Made by a program: the position numbers and the translations under genes. The notes below the pieces were generated by a model. The model saw only the letters and a program-made list of their open reading frames with translations, was not told where the DNA came from and searched no databases. A DNA stretch of 64,000 nucleotides from Streptomyces wedmorensis (GTDB lineage Bacteria; Actinomycetota; Actinomycetes; Streptomycetales; Streptomycetaceae): NCBI RefSeq assembly GCF_000716445.1, contig NZ_JNWK01000049.1, forward strand, positions 1-64,000, in the 5' to 3' direction. Of the stretch, positions 6,854 through 15,992 are shown in pieces; positions within the stretch are counted from its first letter, which is position 1, and each line of letters begins with the position of its first letter.

Positions 6854-9097
6854 ATGAGCGGTGACGGTCGGGACGAACCGCTGGGCGACGGTGGTGGCAC
6901 GGAGCCCGGGGGCCGTCCCCCTCGTCAGGTGCCGAGCCAGGGCGGTCCCGGCGGCCTCTCCGGCGCGTCGGCCGGATCCGGTGCGGTCGGCCCGGCGAGC
7001 GTCCCGGGGCAGGGTGGCGCGATGGCTCAGCGTGGACCTGCCGAACCGTTCGACCGGACCGAGCACATCCACCACGCCGACCGGGCCGCTCAGGTCGACC
7101 ACGTCGATCACCTGGATCACCCCGATCACACGGACGCGAGTGTTCCGCAGCAGCGGGAAGGCAAGGCCTCCGGGGCCGCGGGCCAGGTGGCCGGGGGTTT
7201 CGCCGGACGGGCGGGTACCGGACTCGAGTACCTCGGCTCGCCTGACGCTGCCGCATCCGCCTCCCCCGACGCCCGCGCCGACATCCACGGCGACGGCGGC
7301 GACGCAGACGGCGAGGACGGGTCGGAGGGCGTGCTTCCGCCGCCTGTCGCGCTGCCGCCGTCCGACTCCGAGCTCGTCCAGCTCATGCGGGACGGCGACG
7401 GCTCCGCGTACGAGGAGCTGTTCCGCCGCCACTCCGACGCCGTGCGCCGGTACGCCAGGACCTGCTGCCGGGACGCGCACACCGCCGACGACCTGACGGC
7501 CGAGGTGTTCGCCCGCACCCTCCAGGCCGTCCGCGGCGGAGCCGGCCCCGAACAGGCCGTGCGCGCCTACCTCATGACCACCGTCCGGCGGGTCGCGGCG
7601 AACTGGGCCAGGACCCAGAAGCGCGAGCACCTCGTCGAGGACTTCGCCGTGTTCGCGGCGGAGGCGGCCCGCTCCTCCGAGGTCTCCGACCAGAGCGTGT
7701 CCTTCGGAGCGGGCCTGGACCTCGGCGCGGACGTCCTCGCCATGCACGAGGCCGAGCAGTCGCTCGCCATGCAGGCCTTCCGCTCGCTGCCCGAGCGCTG
7801 GCAGGCCGTGCTGTGGCACACCACCGTCGAGGAGGAGTCCCCCAGCGACGTCGCACCCCTCTTCGGCCTCACCGCCAACGCCACGGCCGTCCTCGCCAGC
7901 CGGGCCCGCGAGGGCCTCAAGCAGGCCTACCTCCAGGCCCACGTCAGCCAGTCGCTGACCGCGGGCGGCGACTGCGCCCGTTACGCGGACCGGCTCGGCG
8001 CCTACGCGCGCGGCGGCCTGCGGATGCGGGCCGAGCGCGGCCTGCGCAAGCACCTGGACGAGTGCGCCAAGTGCCGGCTCGCCGCCGGTGAACTCGCCCA
8101 CGTCAACGCCGGGATCCCCGCGCTGCTGCCGATCGCCGTCATCGGCTGGTTCGCCGCCGGGTACTCCCTCAAGGCAGCCGGGGTCGTCGCCGGTGGCACC
8201 GCCGCCGCCGCGGGCGCGGGCGCCGCGGCCGCCGCCTCCGGCTCCTCCGGCGGCGCGGCCTCCGGCGGGGCCGCCGCCGAGGGCCTCGGCGCGCCCGCCA
8301 AGGCCGGCATCGCCGCGGCCATAGCGGTGGCCGCGGCCGCCGGCCTCGTCTGGGCCATGGCCGGGGACCCGCAGCCGGTGGCCGCGCCCAAGCCCGCACC
8401 GCCGGCCGTCACCCCGATCGTGCCGCCGGAACCCGCGCCCCCTCCGAAGCCGACGCCCAAGCCCGTACCGCCGCCTCCGCCCGTACGTTCCGAGCCGCCG
8501 GCGCCCAGCCCGACGCCGACCCCCGAGAAGCCCTCGCCCAAGCCGAAGCCGACGCCCACACCGACCCCGAAGCCCACGCCGCCGCCCAGCCCCAAGCCGA
8601 CGCCGACGCGGACGCCCGAGAAGCCCGCGCCGAAGCCGTCGGCTCCGCCCGCGCCCCCGTCGGTCTACCGGATCAGCGAGCTGCGGTACGGGATCTTCGG
8701 CGACGGCACCAAGCCCGAGGTGTCCCTCTCGGACAGCAGCTGGATGTGGCAGCGGAGCAGCCTCTCCATCGGCGGCACCCCGTACGCGCACGGCGTCAGC
8801 GTCCACGCGCCGTCCTCGCTGCTCGTCGACCTCAACCGGCAGTGCACCGCCTACGACGCGGTCGTCGGCGTCGACGACCTGAGCGCCCTGCTCGGCGTCG
8901 GCGGCGTCCGCTTCTCCGTCTACGGCGACGACGAGCGGCTCTGGCGCTCCGACGTCGTCCGGGCCGGCGACCCGCCGCTTCCGGTGCACGTCGACATCAC
9001 CGGCCGCAGCACCCTCCGGCTCGTCGTCGAGGAGCACACGCCGTTCGGCCGGGCCGCCGTCGCCGACTGGGCGGACTCCCGGATCAGCTGCTCCTGA
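6854..9097 (+). CDS. ECF sigma factor fused to zinc-binding, membrane and NPCBM domains
   Basis: A 747-residue composite. Residues 1-170 are low-complexity. Sigma region 2 is at about 175-230 (LMRDGDGSAYEELFRRH, DDLTAEVFARTL) and region 4 at about 311-360 (LPERWQAVLWHTTVEEES). An anti-sigma-like zinc motif follows at about 400 (HLDECAKCRLA, the H-x3-C-x2-C pattern). Then come hydrophobic Ala/Gly-rich segments (about 418-470 and 485-505), a Pro/Thr/Lys stalk (510-603), and a C-terminal NPCBM carbohydrate-binding domain (603-747, ending in Cys). A sugar-binding exterior tied to a sigma factor suggests cell-wall sensing. If both hydrophobic segments cross the membrane, NPCBM would be inside; only one crossing puts it outside. 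ATG 6854 is used because the upstream extension lacks a ribosome site. Confidence 0.88.
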   Translation: MSGDGRDEPLGDGGGTEPGGRPPRQVPSQGGPGGLSGASAGSGAVGPASVPGQGGAMAQRGPAEPFDRTEHIHHADRAAQVDHVDHLDHPDHTDASVPQQREGKASGAAGQVAGGFAGRAGTGLEYLGSPDAAASASPDARADIHGDGGDADGEDGSEGVLPPPVALPPSDSELVQLMRDGDGSAYEELFRRHSDAVRRYARTCCRDAHTADDLTAEVFARTLQAVRGGAGPEQAVRAYLMTTVRRVAANWARTQKREHLVEDFAVFAAEAARSSEVSDQSVSFGAGLDLGADVLAMHEAEQSLAMQAFRSLPERWQAVLWHTTVEEESPSDVAPLFGLTANATAVLASRAREGLKQAYLQAHVSQSLTAGGDCARYADRLGAYARGGLRMRAERGLRKHLDECAKCRLAAGELAHVNAGIPALLPIAVIGWFAAGYSLKAAGVVAGGTAAAAGAGAAAAASGSSGGAASGGAAAEGLGAPAKAGIAAAIAVAAAAGLVWAMAGDPQPVAAPKPAPPAVTPIVPPEPAPPPKPTPKPVPPPPPVRSEPPAPSPTPTPEKPSPKPKPTPTPTPKPTPPPSPKPTPTRTPEKPAPKPSAPPAPPSVYRISELRYGIFGDGTKPEVSLSDSSWMWQRSSLSIGGTPYAHGVSVHAPSSLLVDLNRQCTAYDAVVGVDDLSALLGVGGVRFSVYGDDERLWRSDVVRAGDPPLPVHVDITGRSTLRLVVEEHTPFGRAAVADWADSRISCS

Positions 9098-9176
9098 CGT
9101 CGCCCGGTGCGGCCGGGCCCGCGGCGGACGGCGTCGGCCCGCGTCAGGCGTCACCCGGCGTCGGGCCCGGCCGGCG

Positions 9177-12100
9177 TCAGGAGTCGGCCGGGCCCGAATC
9201 CGGCAGGCCCGAATCCGGCAGGCCCGCGTCCGTGAGGGGCTCGACGAGGGAGAGGACCGCGTCGACGTCGAGGTTCTCGCCGGACGCGCGGGCGGCGGCG
9301 AGGCCGGGGGCGCCGAGGGCGCCGAGGGCCTTCGCCGTCATCGACTCGGCGTCCTGGAGCTGGGGGGCCGAGCGGGGTATGTCGCGGCGCCAGACGTCGA
9401 CGGCGGACAGGACGGTCATGGCGAGGGCGGGTTCGCCCGCCTCCACCAGGGTGAGCGCGAGGCCCTCGCCGAGCGCCGCGTTGACGAGGTTCGCGCACTG
9501 GCCGTCCCGTGCGGCGCGCAGCGCGGACGCGGCGCGGGCGACAGCCGCGGTGCCCTTGCCCTCGTACGCCTCGACGAGCGCGGCGAGGCCGGTCACCGCC
9601 GCCGAGAAGTGCGGCGGCGGGGTCCCGGCGGTGACCAGCCGGCCGGCCTCCTCCAGCTGACGGCGGGCCTCCGCGATGTCGCCCTCGTGGAGCGCGATGG
9701 CGGCGCGCAGGAAACCGACGAACGTCCGGGTGTCGTGCACGTGGTAGCGCTCGGCCTCCGCCTCGGCGTCCGCGATGCCCTTCTTCGCGGCCTCCATGTC
9801 ACCTCGGTGGTAGAAGAGCTCGGCGAGGCGGGCGATGAGGAAGGGGCTCTCGGCGTGGGCGCCGACCTCGCGGGCGAGACCGAGCGCCTCCTCGTACGCC
9901 GCTCCGGCCTCCTCGTGGCGGCCGCGCATCATGTGGGCCTCGGCCGCCGCGCTCGCGATCTGCGCCCCCATCCAGCGGTCGCCGACCCGGCGGGCCAGGT
10001 CACGGAGCTCGGCCAGGTCCTCGTCGACGCCGGGCATGTCGCCGGGCATGTCGACGACCATGTGCGTACGGAACATCAGGGTGACGCCGATCTCCCAGTC
10101 GCCGCCGTGACGGCGGCAGTTGTCGACGGCCGAGTCGAGCAGGCCGCGGATCGTCGCCGGGTCCTCGGTCAGGTACGCGGTGAACGGCCAGAGCAGACCG
10201 GGGAAGCGGGCGGCCTCGGGACCGGGGTCCGTGCCGAACGCGGCACGCACGCGCCGCACCAGGGCGGAGACCTCGGGGTCCTCGTGGAACTCGGCGGCCA
10301 CGTGGTTCTCGACGGCGAGGAAGAAGTGCAGCATCCGCAGCTGCATGCGCGGCCAGTACCGGGGATCGGCCGGATCCTCCGGGTCCTCGCCGAGCGCGAC
10401 CGCGCGCTCGACCCAGGAAAGGCCCTCGGGACGGTAGTTGCGCAGCCACCAGAACCAGCCCATGGCGAAGACGAGACGGAGCGCCGCGGCCTCGTCGGGG
10501 TCGGTGACGAGGACCCGGTGGAAGGCGGCGCGGATGTTGTCGAGGTCGCGCTCGATCCGCTCGATCCAGGGCAGCTGCTCCCCGGAACGCAGCCGCGGTT
10601 CGGCGGTCTCGGCGAACGCCGTGAAATGGGCGGTGTGGACGGCCTCGGCCGCGGCGAGGAGGCCGGGGGTCTCGGCGGCGCGCTCGACGGCGTACTCGTG
10701 GATGGTCTCCAGGAGGCGGTAGCGCATCTCGCCGCCGTCGACGGGGGTGGCGACCACGAGCGACTTGTCGACCAGCGCGCCCAGCGAGTCGGCGGCGTGC
10801 GGGGAGAGCGCCTCCGCGGCGGCCAGGTCCCAGCCGCCGGCGAAGACCGAGACCTGGCGGAGCAGGGTGCGCTCGTCCGGATCGAGCAGCTCCCAGGACC
10901 AGTCGACGACGGCGCGCAGGGTCTGCTGCCGGGGCAGGACGGTACGGGAGCCGGAGGTGAGGAGACGGAACCGGTCGTCGAGACGGTCGGCGATCTGGCG
11001 CGGGGTGAGCAGCCTCAGACGGGCGGCGGCCAGTTCGATGGCGAGCGGCAGGCCGTCGAGGCGGCGGCAGATCTCGTCCACCACGCCGCCGTCCCGGGCC
11101 GGGTCGAAGGACGGGCGCACCGCGCGGGCCCGCTCGGCGAACAGGCGGTGGGCCGGGTCGGGCGGCAGCGGCTCGACCGGGCGGACCGACTCGCCGGGGA
11201 CGCCGAGCGGTTCACGGCTGGTGGCCAGGATCCGGAGCCGCGGGCAGTGCGTGAGCAGGGTCTCCGCGAGGGCGGCGGCCGCGTCGATCACGTGCTCGCA
11301 GTTGTCGAGGACGAGGAGCAGGGGGCGGCGGGCCAGGTGCTCCACGAGGTGGGCCGCGGGGTCGTCCTGGAGCGCCACGCCCTCGCGGGTGATCAGGTTG
11401 ATCTCCCGGAGCCGGAGCGCGGACAGGACCGCGCCGGGCAGTGCCTCGGGGTCTTCCAGCGGGGCCAGTTCGGCGATCCAGGCCTCCGGTCCCGCGGCCC
11501 GCAGCGCGGCCTCCTCGGCGAGCCGCGTCTTGCCCGAACCGCCCGGGCCGGTGAGCGTGACCAGCCGCGAGCGGCCCAGGTCCGCGTCGAGCGCGGCGAG
11601 TTCGGGCTCGCGGCCGACGAAGGAGGTGAGGCGGGGGCGGATGTTGCCTGCCGGAGCGGAGGCCGTACGGGGCGGGGCGGCAGGGGTGGGGGGTGCAGTG
11701 GCCGGGTCCGTGGGGGCGGACTCGGTGGGGGCCGTACGGGGCGGTGGCGCGGGCGTGCCGGCGAGGAGTTCGTGGTGGAGGGCGGCGAGTTCGGGGCCGG
11801 GGTCGGCGCCGAGGGCGTCCGCGAGGGTGCGGCGGGCGGACTCGTACGCGGTGAGGGCGTCGGCGTGCCGGCCCTCGGCCCGCAGGGCGCGGATGAGCTG
11901 GGCGCGGAAGGTCTCGTCGTACGGGTACGTGGTGGTCAGCTCGGACAGTTCCGGTACGAGTCCGTCGGTGGCGCCCCTGCGCAGGTCGGCCTCGACGCGC
12001 TGTCGCAGGGCGGCGAGCCGCTGGGCCTCGGGGCGGACGCCCGCCGGGTCGGGCAGGTCGGCGAGGGCCGGGCCCCGGAAGAGGGCGAGGGCCTCCCGGA

Positions 12101-12470
12101 GGAGGGCGGCGGCGGCTTCGGGGTCGTCGGCGTCGAGGTGCGCGCCCGCGTCCCTGACCCCGCGCTCGAAGACGTACAGGTCGATGTCGTCGGGTCCGGC
12201 GACGAGCCGGTACCCGGGACCGGGGGTGGAGGCGACGGCTTCCCTGCCGATGACCCGGCGGAGGCGGCCGACCAGGGCCTGGAGGGCGGCGGGGGTGTCC
12301 TGCGGCGGCTCGTCCCCGTACACGTCGTCGGCGAGCTCGGTGACGGACGCGGCCCGTCCGCCGCGCAGCGCGAGCGCCGCGAGGAGGGCGCGCAGCCGGG
12401 CGCCGCCGAGGGGGAGGGTGGTGCCGTCGGACCGGAGGGCCTCGGTGGTGCCGAGGATGAGATACCGCAC
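9177..12470 (-). CDS. AfsR/SARP-like regulator (BTAD-NB-ARC-TPR)
   Basis: A 1097-residue regulator. Residues 1-95 form an OmpR-like winged helix (LGGARLRALLAALALRGGR), 100-245 the bacterial transcriptional activation domain of TPR type, then a Pro/Ala/Thr linker. Residues about 285-560 are an NB-ARC-type ATPase with Walker A GPGGSGKTRL and Walker B LLLVLDNCEH. The rest, to about 1080, is helical tetratricopeptide-like sensor. This is the architecture of AfsR-class pathway or global activators, in which ATP binding gates DNA binding. The GTG start has no strong ribosome site. The last residues come from a duplicated 15-base unit (LPDSGLPDSG). No biosynthetic cluster lies beside it, so its targets are unknown. 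Confidence 0.9.
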   Translation of the reverse strand: MRYLILGTTEALRSDGTTLPLGGARLRALLAALALRGGRAASVTELADDVYGDEPPQDTPAALQALVGRLRRVIGREAVASTPGPGYRLVAGPDDIDLYVFERGVRDAGAHLDADDPEAAAALLREALALFRGPALADLPDPAGVRPEAQRLAALRQRVEADLRRGATDGLVPELSELTTTYPYDETFRAQLIRALRAEGRHADALTAYESARRTLADALGADPGPELAALHHELLAGTPAPPPRTAPTESAPTDPATAPPTPAAPPRTASAPAGNIRPRLTSFVGREPELAALDADLGRSRLVTLTGPGGSGKTRLAEEAALRAAGPEAWIAELAPLEDPEALPGAVLSALRLREINLITREGVALQDDPAAHLVEHLARRPLLLVLDNCEHVIDAAAALAETLLTHCPRLRILATSREPLGVPGESVRPVEPLPPDPAHRLFAERARAVRPSFDPARDGGVVDEICRRLDGLPLAIELAAARLRLLTPRQIADRLDDRFRLLTSGSRTVLPRQQTLRAVVDWSWELLDPDERTLLRQVSVFAGGWDLAAAEALSPHAADSLGALVDKSLVVATPVDGGEMRYRLLETIHEYAVERAAETPGLLAAAEAVHTAHFTAFAETAEPRLRSGEQLPWIERIERDLDNIRAAFHRVLVTDPDEAAALRLVFAMGWFWWLRNYRPEGLSWVERAVALGEDPEDPADPRYWPRMQLRMLHFFLAVENHVAAEFHEDPEVSALVRRVRAAFGTDPGPEAARFPGLLWPFTAYLTEDPATIRGLLDSAVDNCRRHGGDWEIGVTLMFRTHMVVDMPGDMPGVDEDLAELRDLARRVGDRWMGAQIASAAAEAHMMRGRHEEAGAAYEEALGLAREVGAHAESPFLIARLAELFYHRGDMEAAKKGIADAEAEAERYHVHDTRTFVGFLRAAIALHEGDIAEARRQLEEAGRLVTAGTPPPHFSAAVTGLAALVEAYEGKGTAAVARAASALRAARDGQCANLVNAALGEGLALTLVEAGEPALAMTVLSAVDVWRRDIPRSAPQLQDAESMTAKALGALGAPGLAAARASGENLDVDAVLSLVEPLTDAGLPDSGLPDSGPADS

Positions 12471-12528
12471 CGGCTCATTGTGGCCGGTGGCGGGGGCGGG
12501 TGCCTCGGGGTTTACCCGGGCCGGACCC

Positions 12529-13131
12529 TCAGAACGCGGCGGTGTCGAGCGGGAAGCCGAGGGGCGCGGGGAGCGGAACCTGTGTCCCCAGCTTGTGGAC
12601 GGACTTGTGGGCGTAGTCGTCCCCGTCCGGCTCGGAACAGACGACGGCCTCGCCCGCCTCGCGGTCGATCAGCAGGTAGAGGGGGATGCCCGCGCGCGCG
12701 TAGGCCCTGATCTTCTGGACCCGGTCTCGGCCTGCGGTGGAGGAGGAGGTCACCTCGGCGACGAGGAGGACGGCGTCCGGAGCGTGCCACTCCCGCTGAT
12801 CGTCGAAGCTGCCTTTGGGCGCGATGACGAGGTCGGGGCTGACTCTGACGGTGTCGCTGGTGCCGGGCAGGCTGAGGCCGATGCCCGTGAAGTTCCTGAG
12901 TGCCGTATCGACCCGGTGGGCGATGACCTGCTCCACCACCTCGGTCACGATCTCCTCGTGCTCGCCATTGGCCGGAGGCCCCACGTAGATCTCCCCTTCG
13001 ATCAGCTCCACGCGCCAGCCCTTGGGGGCCATCGCACTGAACAACTCGAAGGTCTCCTGGGTGCTCGCGCCCTCACGGTCGGGCAAGCCCCCGGAGAACG
13101 TGTCCTCCGGGACCGGCAACGGCATGGCCAT
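12529..13131 (-). CDS. Uma2-family (DUF820) endonuclease-like protein
   Basis: A 200-residue protein of the Uma2/DUF820 family, a PD-(D/E)XK nuclease-like fold very common and expanded in Streptomyces and cyanobacteria. Visible signature: ELIEGEIYV near 40-48, the acidic strand RVSPDLVI (about 113-120), and LLVAEVTSSST with E and K residues (RDRVQKIRAYARAGIPLYLLID) forming the presumed active-site core. ATG 13131 has GGAGG six bases upstream. No DNA cleavage by the family has been tied to a phenotype that I know of. It is unlinked to a methyltransferase or toxin, so I do not call it a defence gene. Confidence 0.85.
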   Translation of the reverse strand: MAMPLPVPEDTFSGGLPDREGASTQETFELFSAMAPKGWRVELIEGEIYVGPPANGEHEEIVTEVVEQVIAHRVDTALRNFTGIGLSLPGTSDTVRVSPDLVIAPKGSFDDQREWHAPDAVLLVAEVTSSSTAGRDRVQKIRAYARAGIPLYLLIDREAGEAVVCSEPDGDDYAHKSVHKLGTQVPLPAPLGFPLDTAAF

Positions 13132-13249
13132 GGCGGACCTCCTTCGCTCGGGTGCGACGGTTTCAGCTTAGGTCCGGCTCCGGATCGAGGTCCGGGAAGC
13201 GTTCGCTCGAACGAGCGTGCTGGGGCGTTTCGCCTGCTTGCCGAGGGCC

Positions 13250-15421
13250 TCACGCCGGAAGTGACCTCGATGCCGGGATCAGGGGGCCCTGGACGGCGCG
13301 GTGGGCGCGGGGTTCGGTGGTGTTGGTCCAGCAGGAGCCGCGGCGGGCGAGGAGGCGGCGGAGCCAGAGTTCGGTGGAGACGAGGTCGGCGAGGCCGTCG
13401 AGGGGGACGGGGGCGCCGTCGGCGGCGGAACCGAGGGCCCGGCGGACGACGCGGGCGTCGATGAGGCCAGCGTCGGCGAGGAGGGGGGCGTCGAAGAGGG
13501 CGAGGAGCTGGGGCAGCGCGGCGCGCAGGCCCGCGCGGGTGGCCGCGGCGGGGACGGCGGGATGCGGGGCGCCCCAGCCCGGGGGGAGGTCGTGGACGCC
13601 GGCGCCGGAGAGGACCGTGCGCAGGACGCCGGCGCGGGCGTCCGGCTGGACCCGCAGCGATTCGGGGAGCGCTCGGCAGGCGCGGACGACCTGGTTGTCG
13701 AGGAAGGGGGCGTGCAGCCGCTGGCCGCGGATCTCCGCGGCCTGTTCGAGGACCCGGTGATCGGCCGCGGCGCGGACGAGGGCGGCACGCGCGCGTGCCT
13801 CGCCCGGGCGCTGGACGGAGGCGGGAAGAGTCGCCGCCCGGTTCAGGCGAACCGATACTTCGGCCAGCGCCTCCCCGGTCAGCCAGCGCGCCGCGGGCCC
13901 CGGCCGCGACCAGGCCAGGGCGGACAGCGAGGCCTCCAGGGGGCCGAAGCCGTCCGGGGCCGCGCGGTTCGCCTCCAGGACGCGCCGGGCCGCCGTCTCG
14001 AGACCCGTGCGGTACGGGGTACGGGCCAGCTTCCGCGCCGCCCGGTAGACGGTCAGCGGCACCAGGAACGCGCCCGCGGACGGGCCCGAGGCCTTGGCGA
14101 GCGCCGTCACGGGACGCACCAGGGAACGGCGCCTGCGGTCCATCAGGAGGTCGGCGAGGCGCGCCGGGTGCGCGTCGAGGACCTGCTTGGCGCCCATCCC
14201 GGTGAAGTGGTCGGCGCTGCCGCCCGCGAGCCGCCGCCGGTGCCGCTCGGCCGTGACGAGCGCGGGGCCCGGCTCGTCGGTGAGCGGCCCGTCCAGGGCG
14301 GCGTACGGCAGCGCCTCCTCGCCGGCCGCGACGACCACGTGGTGCAGGCGCGGGTCGGCCGCGAGCTCCCGGGCCCGCTCCAGCTCGTCCTCGCGGCCCG
14401 AACCGGGGCGCGTGGCCAGGTCGTTGAAGGTGACCGCGAGCAGCCGCTCCCCCGCCCCCGCGCCGTGCCCGACGATCGTGCCCGGCACCCCGGGAAGCCC
14501 GGCCGCGAGGAGGGCGAGGGTGCCGGACGCGCTGCCGCCGGAGAGGTCGGCGCCGATGCCGGGGGCCGGTCCCGCGCCCCGGGCCGCGCGCCGGTCGGCG
14601 GGCCCCATGCCGGGGACGGGGCCGGGGTCGGGAAGCGGGACCTCGGGCGCGTGGCGGGGTGCGGTGAGCCGGGCGCGTACGGCCTCGACGAGGGCGTCCC
14701 GTACCCCTTCGACGGCTTGCCGGGGGTCGGACTCGGGCGCCGCGACCGCGAGCGAGGCGACCTGCTCGTACCCGGCGATCTCCCGTGACCCCTCCCGCAG
14801 GATCAGCGCGTGGCCGGGCGGGACCCGCCGCACCCCCTCGTACGGCGTGGAGTCGCGCAGCGCCTCCGGGGTTTCCGGGCAGGCCAGGAGGGCGGCCAGG
14901 TGGCCGATGTCGAGCTGGGCCTCGACGAGGTCGGCGAGCGGCAGGGCGGCCGTGGCGAACGCGGTGCCGCCGGCCCACGGGGTGTGGAACACGGGCCGGG
15001 CGCCCACGAGGTCACCGGTGACGGTGACACGGCGGCCGGCCTTGACGACCGCCGTGTAGCTGCCGGGCCATGCGGTGAGGTGCCTCAGCGCGCCCCCGCG
15101 CGCGGTGAGCAGGCCGAGGCGGAGCTCCTCGTCGCTCGCGGCGCAACAGCCGAGGACGGCGAGGCGGGTGTGGTCGTCGACGGCCACCACGCGCACCTCG
15201 TCGGGCCGCCAGTCGCCGACCGCCCACAGCGGATCGGGGCCGTTCCACAGGAGTTGTGCGCCCACCGGCTGCACCGTGCGCCCCTCGGCCGCCCGGTCGG
15301 AGCCGTATCCGGCGGAGGAGGGGAAGTCGGAGTCGTACCCGCCGTGCACCGCTCCCGATCGCGCTCCGGCGGTCGTTGCGAGGTTCGCGGCGACACTGCT
15401 CCAGCCCACCAGCCATCGCAT
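13250..15421 (-). CDS. Orphan asparagine-synthase/lasso-cyclase-like protein with degraded ATP motifs
   Basis: A 723-residue protein with the overall plan of asparagine synthetase B and lasso-peptide cyclases: an N-terminal glutaminase-like domain (to about 210) and a C-terminal synthetase-like domain. The N-terminus is MRWLVGW, lacking the Cys2 nucleophile of true amidotransferases, as in lasso cyclases. The PP-loop, normally SGGxDS, reads [11 protein letters not shown], so the Asp is gone; the usual GxGGD motif reads [11 protein letters not shown]. Both ATP motifs are therefore altered. ATG 15421 has GGAGG six bases upstream; longer frames to 15475 do not. No precursor peptide, RRE/PqqD or transglutaminase-like lasso partner is present. 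It is divergent from the sporulation-associated gene. Probably an inactive or repurposed family member. Confidence 0.8.
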   Translation of the reverse strand: MRWLVGWSSVAANLATTAGARSGAVHGGYDSDFPSSAGYGSDRAAEGRTVQPVGAQLLWNGPDPLWAVGDWRPDEVRVVAVDDHTRLAVLGCCAASDEELRLGLLTARGGALRHLTAWPGSYTAVVKAGRRVTVTGDLVGARPVFHTPWAGGTAFATAALPLADLVEAQLDIGHLAALLACPETPEALRDSTPYEGVRRVPPGHALILREGSREIAGYEQVASLAVAAPESDPRQAVEGVRDALVEAVRARLTAPRHAPEVPLPDPGPVPGMGPADRRAARGAGPAPGIGADLSGGSASGTLALLAAGLPGVPGTIVGHGAGAGERLLAVTFNDLATRPGSGREDELERARELAADPRLHHVVVAAGEEALPYAALDGPLTDEPGPALVTAERHRRRLAGGSADHFTGMGAKQVLDAHPARLADLLMDRRRRSLVRPVTALAKASGPSAGAFLVPLTVYRAARKLARTPYRTGLETAARRVLEANRAAPDGFGPLEASLSALAWSRPGPAARWLTGEALAEVSVRLNRAATLPASVQRPGEARARAALVRAAADHRVLEQAAEIRGQRLHAPFLDNQVVRACRALPESLRVQPDARAGVLRTVLSGAGVHDLPPGWGAPHPAVPAAATRAGLRAALPQLLALFDAPLLADAGLIDARVVRRALGSAADGAPVPLDGLADLVSTELWLRRLLARRGSCWTNTTEPRAHRAVQGPLIPASRSLPA

Positions 15422-15992
15422 CGGCGCCTCCACATCCGTTTCGGTGGGAGACATGCTGCCACGACAACGGCGCACGGGGCGGTGTCCGGGTGCACGCGCG
15501 CGAAAGCCGAATGCGCCCCTGGCATGGGCCAGTTGGCCGCCGAAGGCACACCGGCGTCATTCGGCCAAATATCGACCGTGCCCGGTGGGTTTGGAACGCG
15601 ACCAGGCCGTCTCGCCCCGCCCGGGCGTCCGGCAGCCCGGGAGGCGCTCCCGCCTCCCGGCGCCGTCCGCCGCCCGCGGGGAATGGGGCGGCGGAGTCCC
15701 CCAGCCCACTGGTCCGGGACACCGTTCCCGGCCGAGCGGGCCGACCCACGCGCCACCCATGGAAGCGCTCCCCCCCTCGGCCGGACGAGAGCGCACGGCC
15801 GGGCGCACGGCCACACGGCCGGAGCACGAGCCGGGCCGCCGTCCCTTCCCGGCAGCCGGTCACACAACAATCTCGCCATACGGAACACCGCCCCTTAACG
15901 GTAGGGATGCGGCGAACTACGCTGTGTTTACGAATGCCGCACGCCTATGCCCGGCGTCGTGGCGGCCGTCTGGGTTGTCGAGGGGTGGCGTC
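15422..15992. other. 571-base intergenic region between divergent genes
   Basis: No gene supported: the open frames across it are GC-frame shadows lacking ribosome sites. I looked specifically for a small lasso-type precursor and found none. It holds the promoter of the sporulation-associated gene near its right end. Confidence 0.55.
15895..15923 (+). promoter_or_regulatory. Predicted promoter of the sporulation-associated gene
   Basis: TTAACG (15895-15900) and TACGCT (15918-15923) with a 17-base spacer, giving a leader of about 60 bases before ATG 15993. Confidence 0.45.

Noticed and set aside
12529..13131. Uma2 nuclease-like gene as a defence system
   Set aside because: The family is highly expanded in Streptomyces with no defence partners here; context gives no support.
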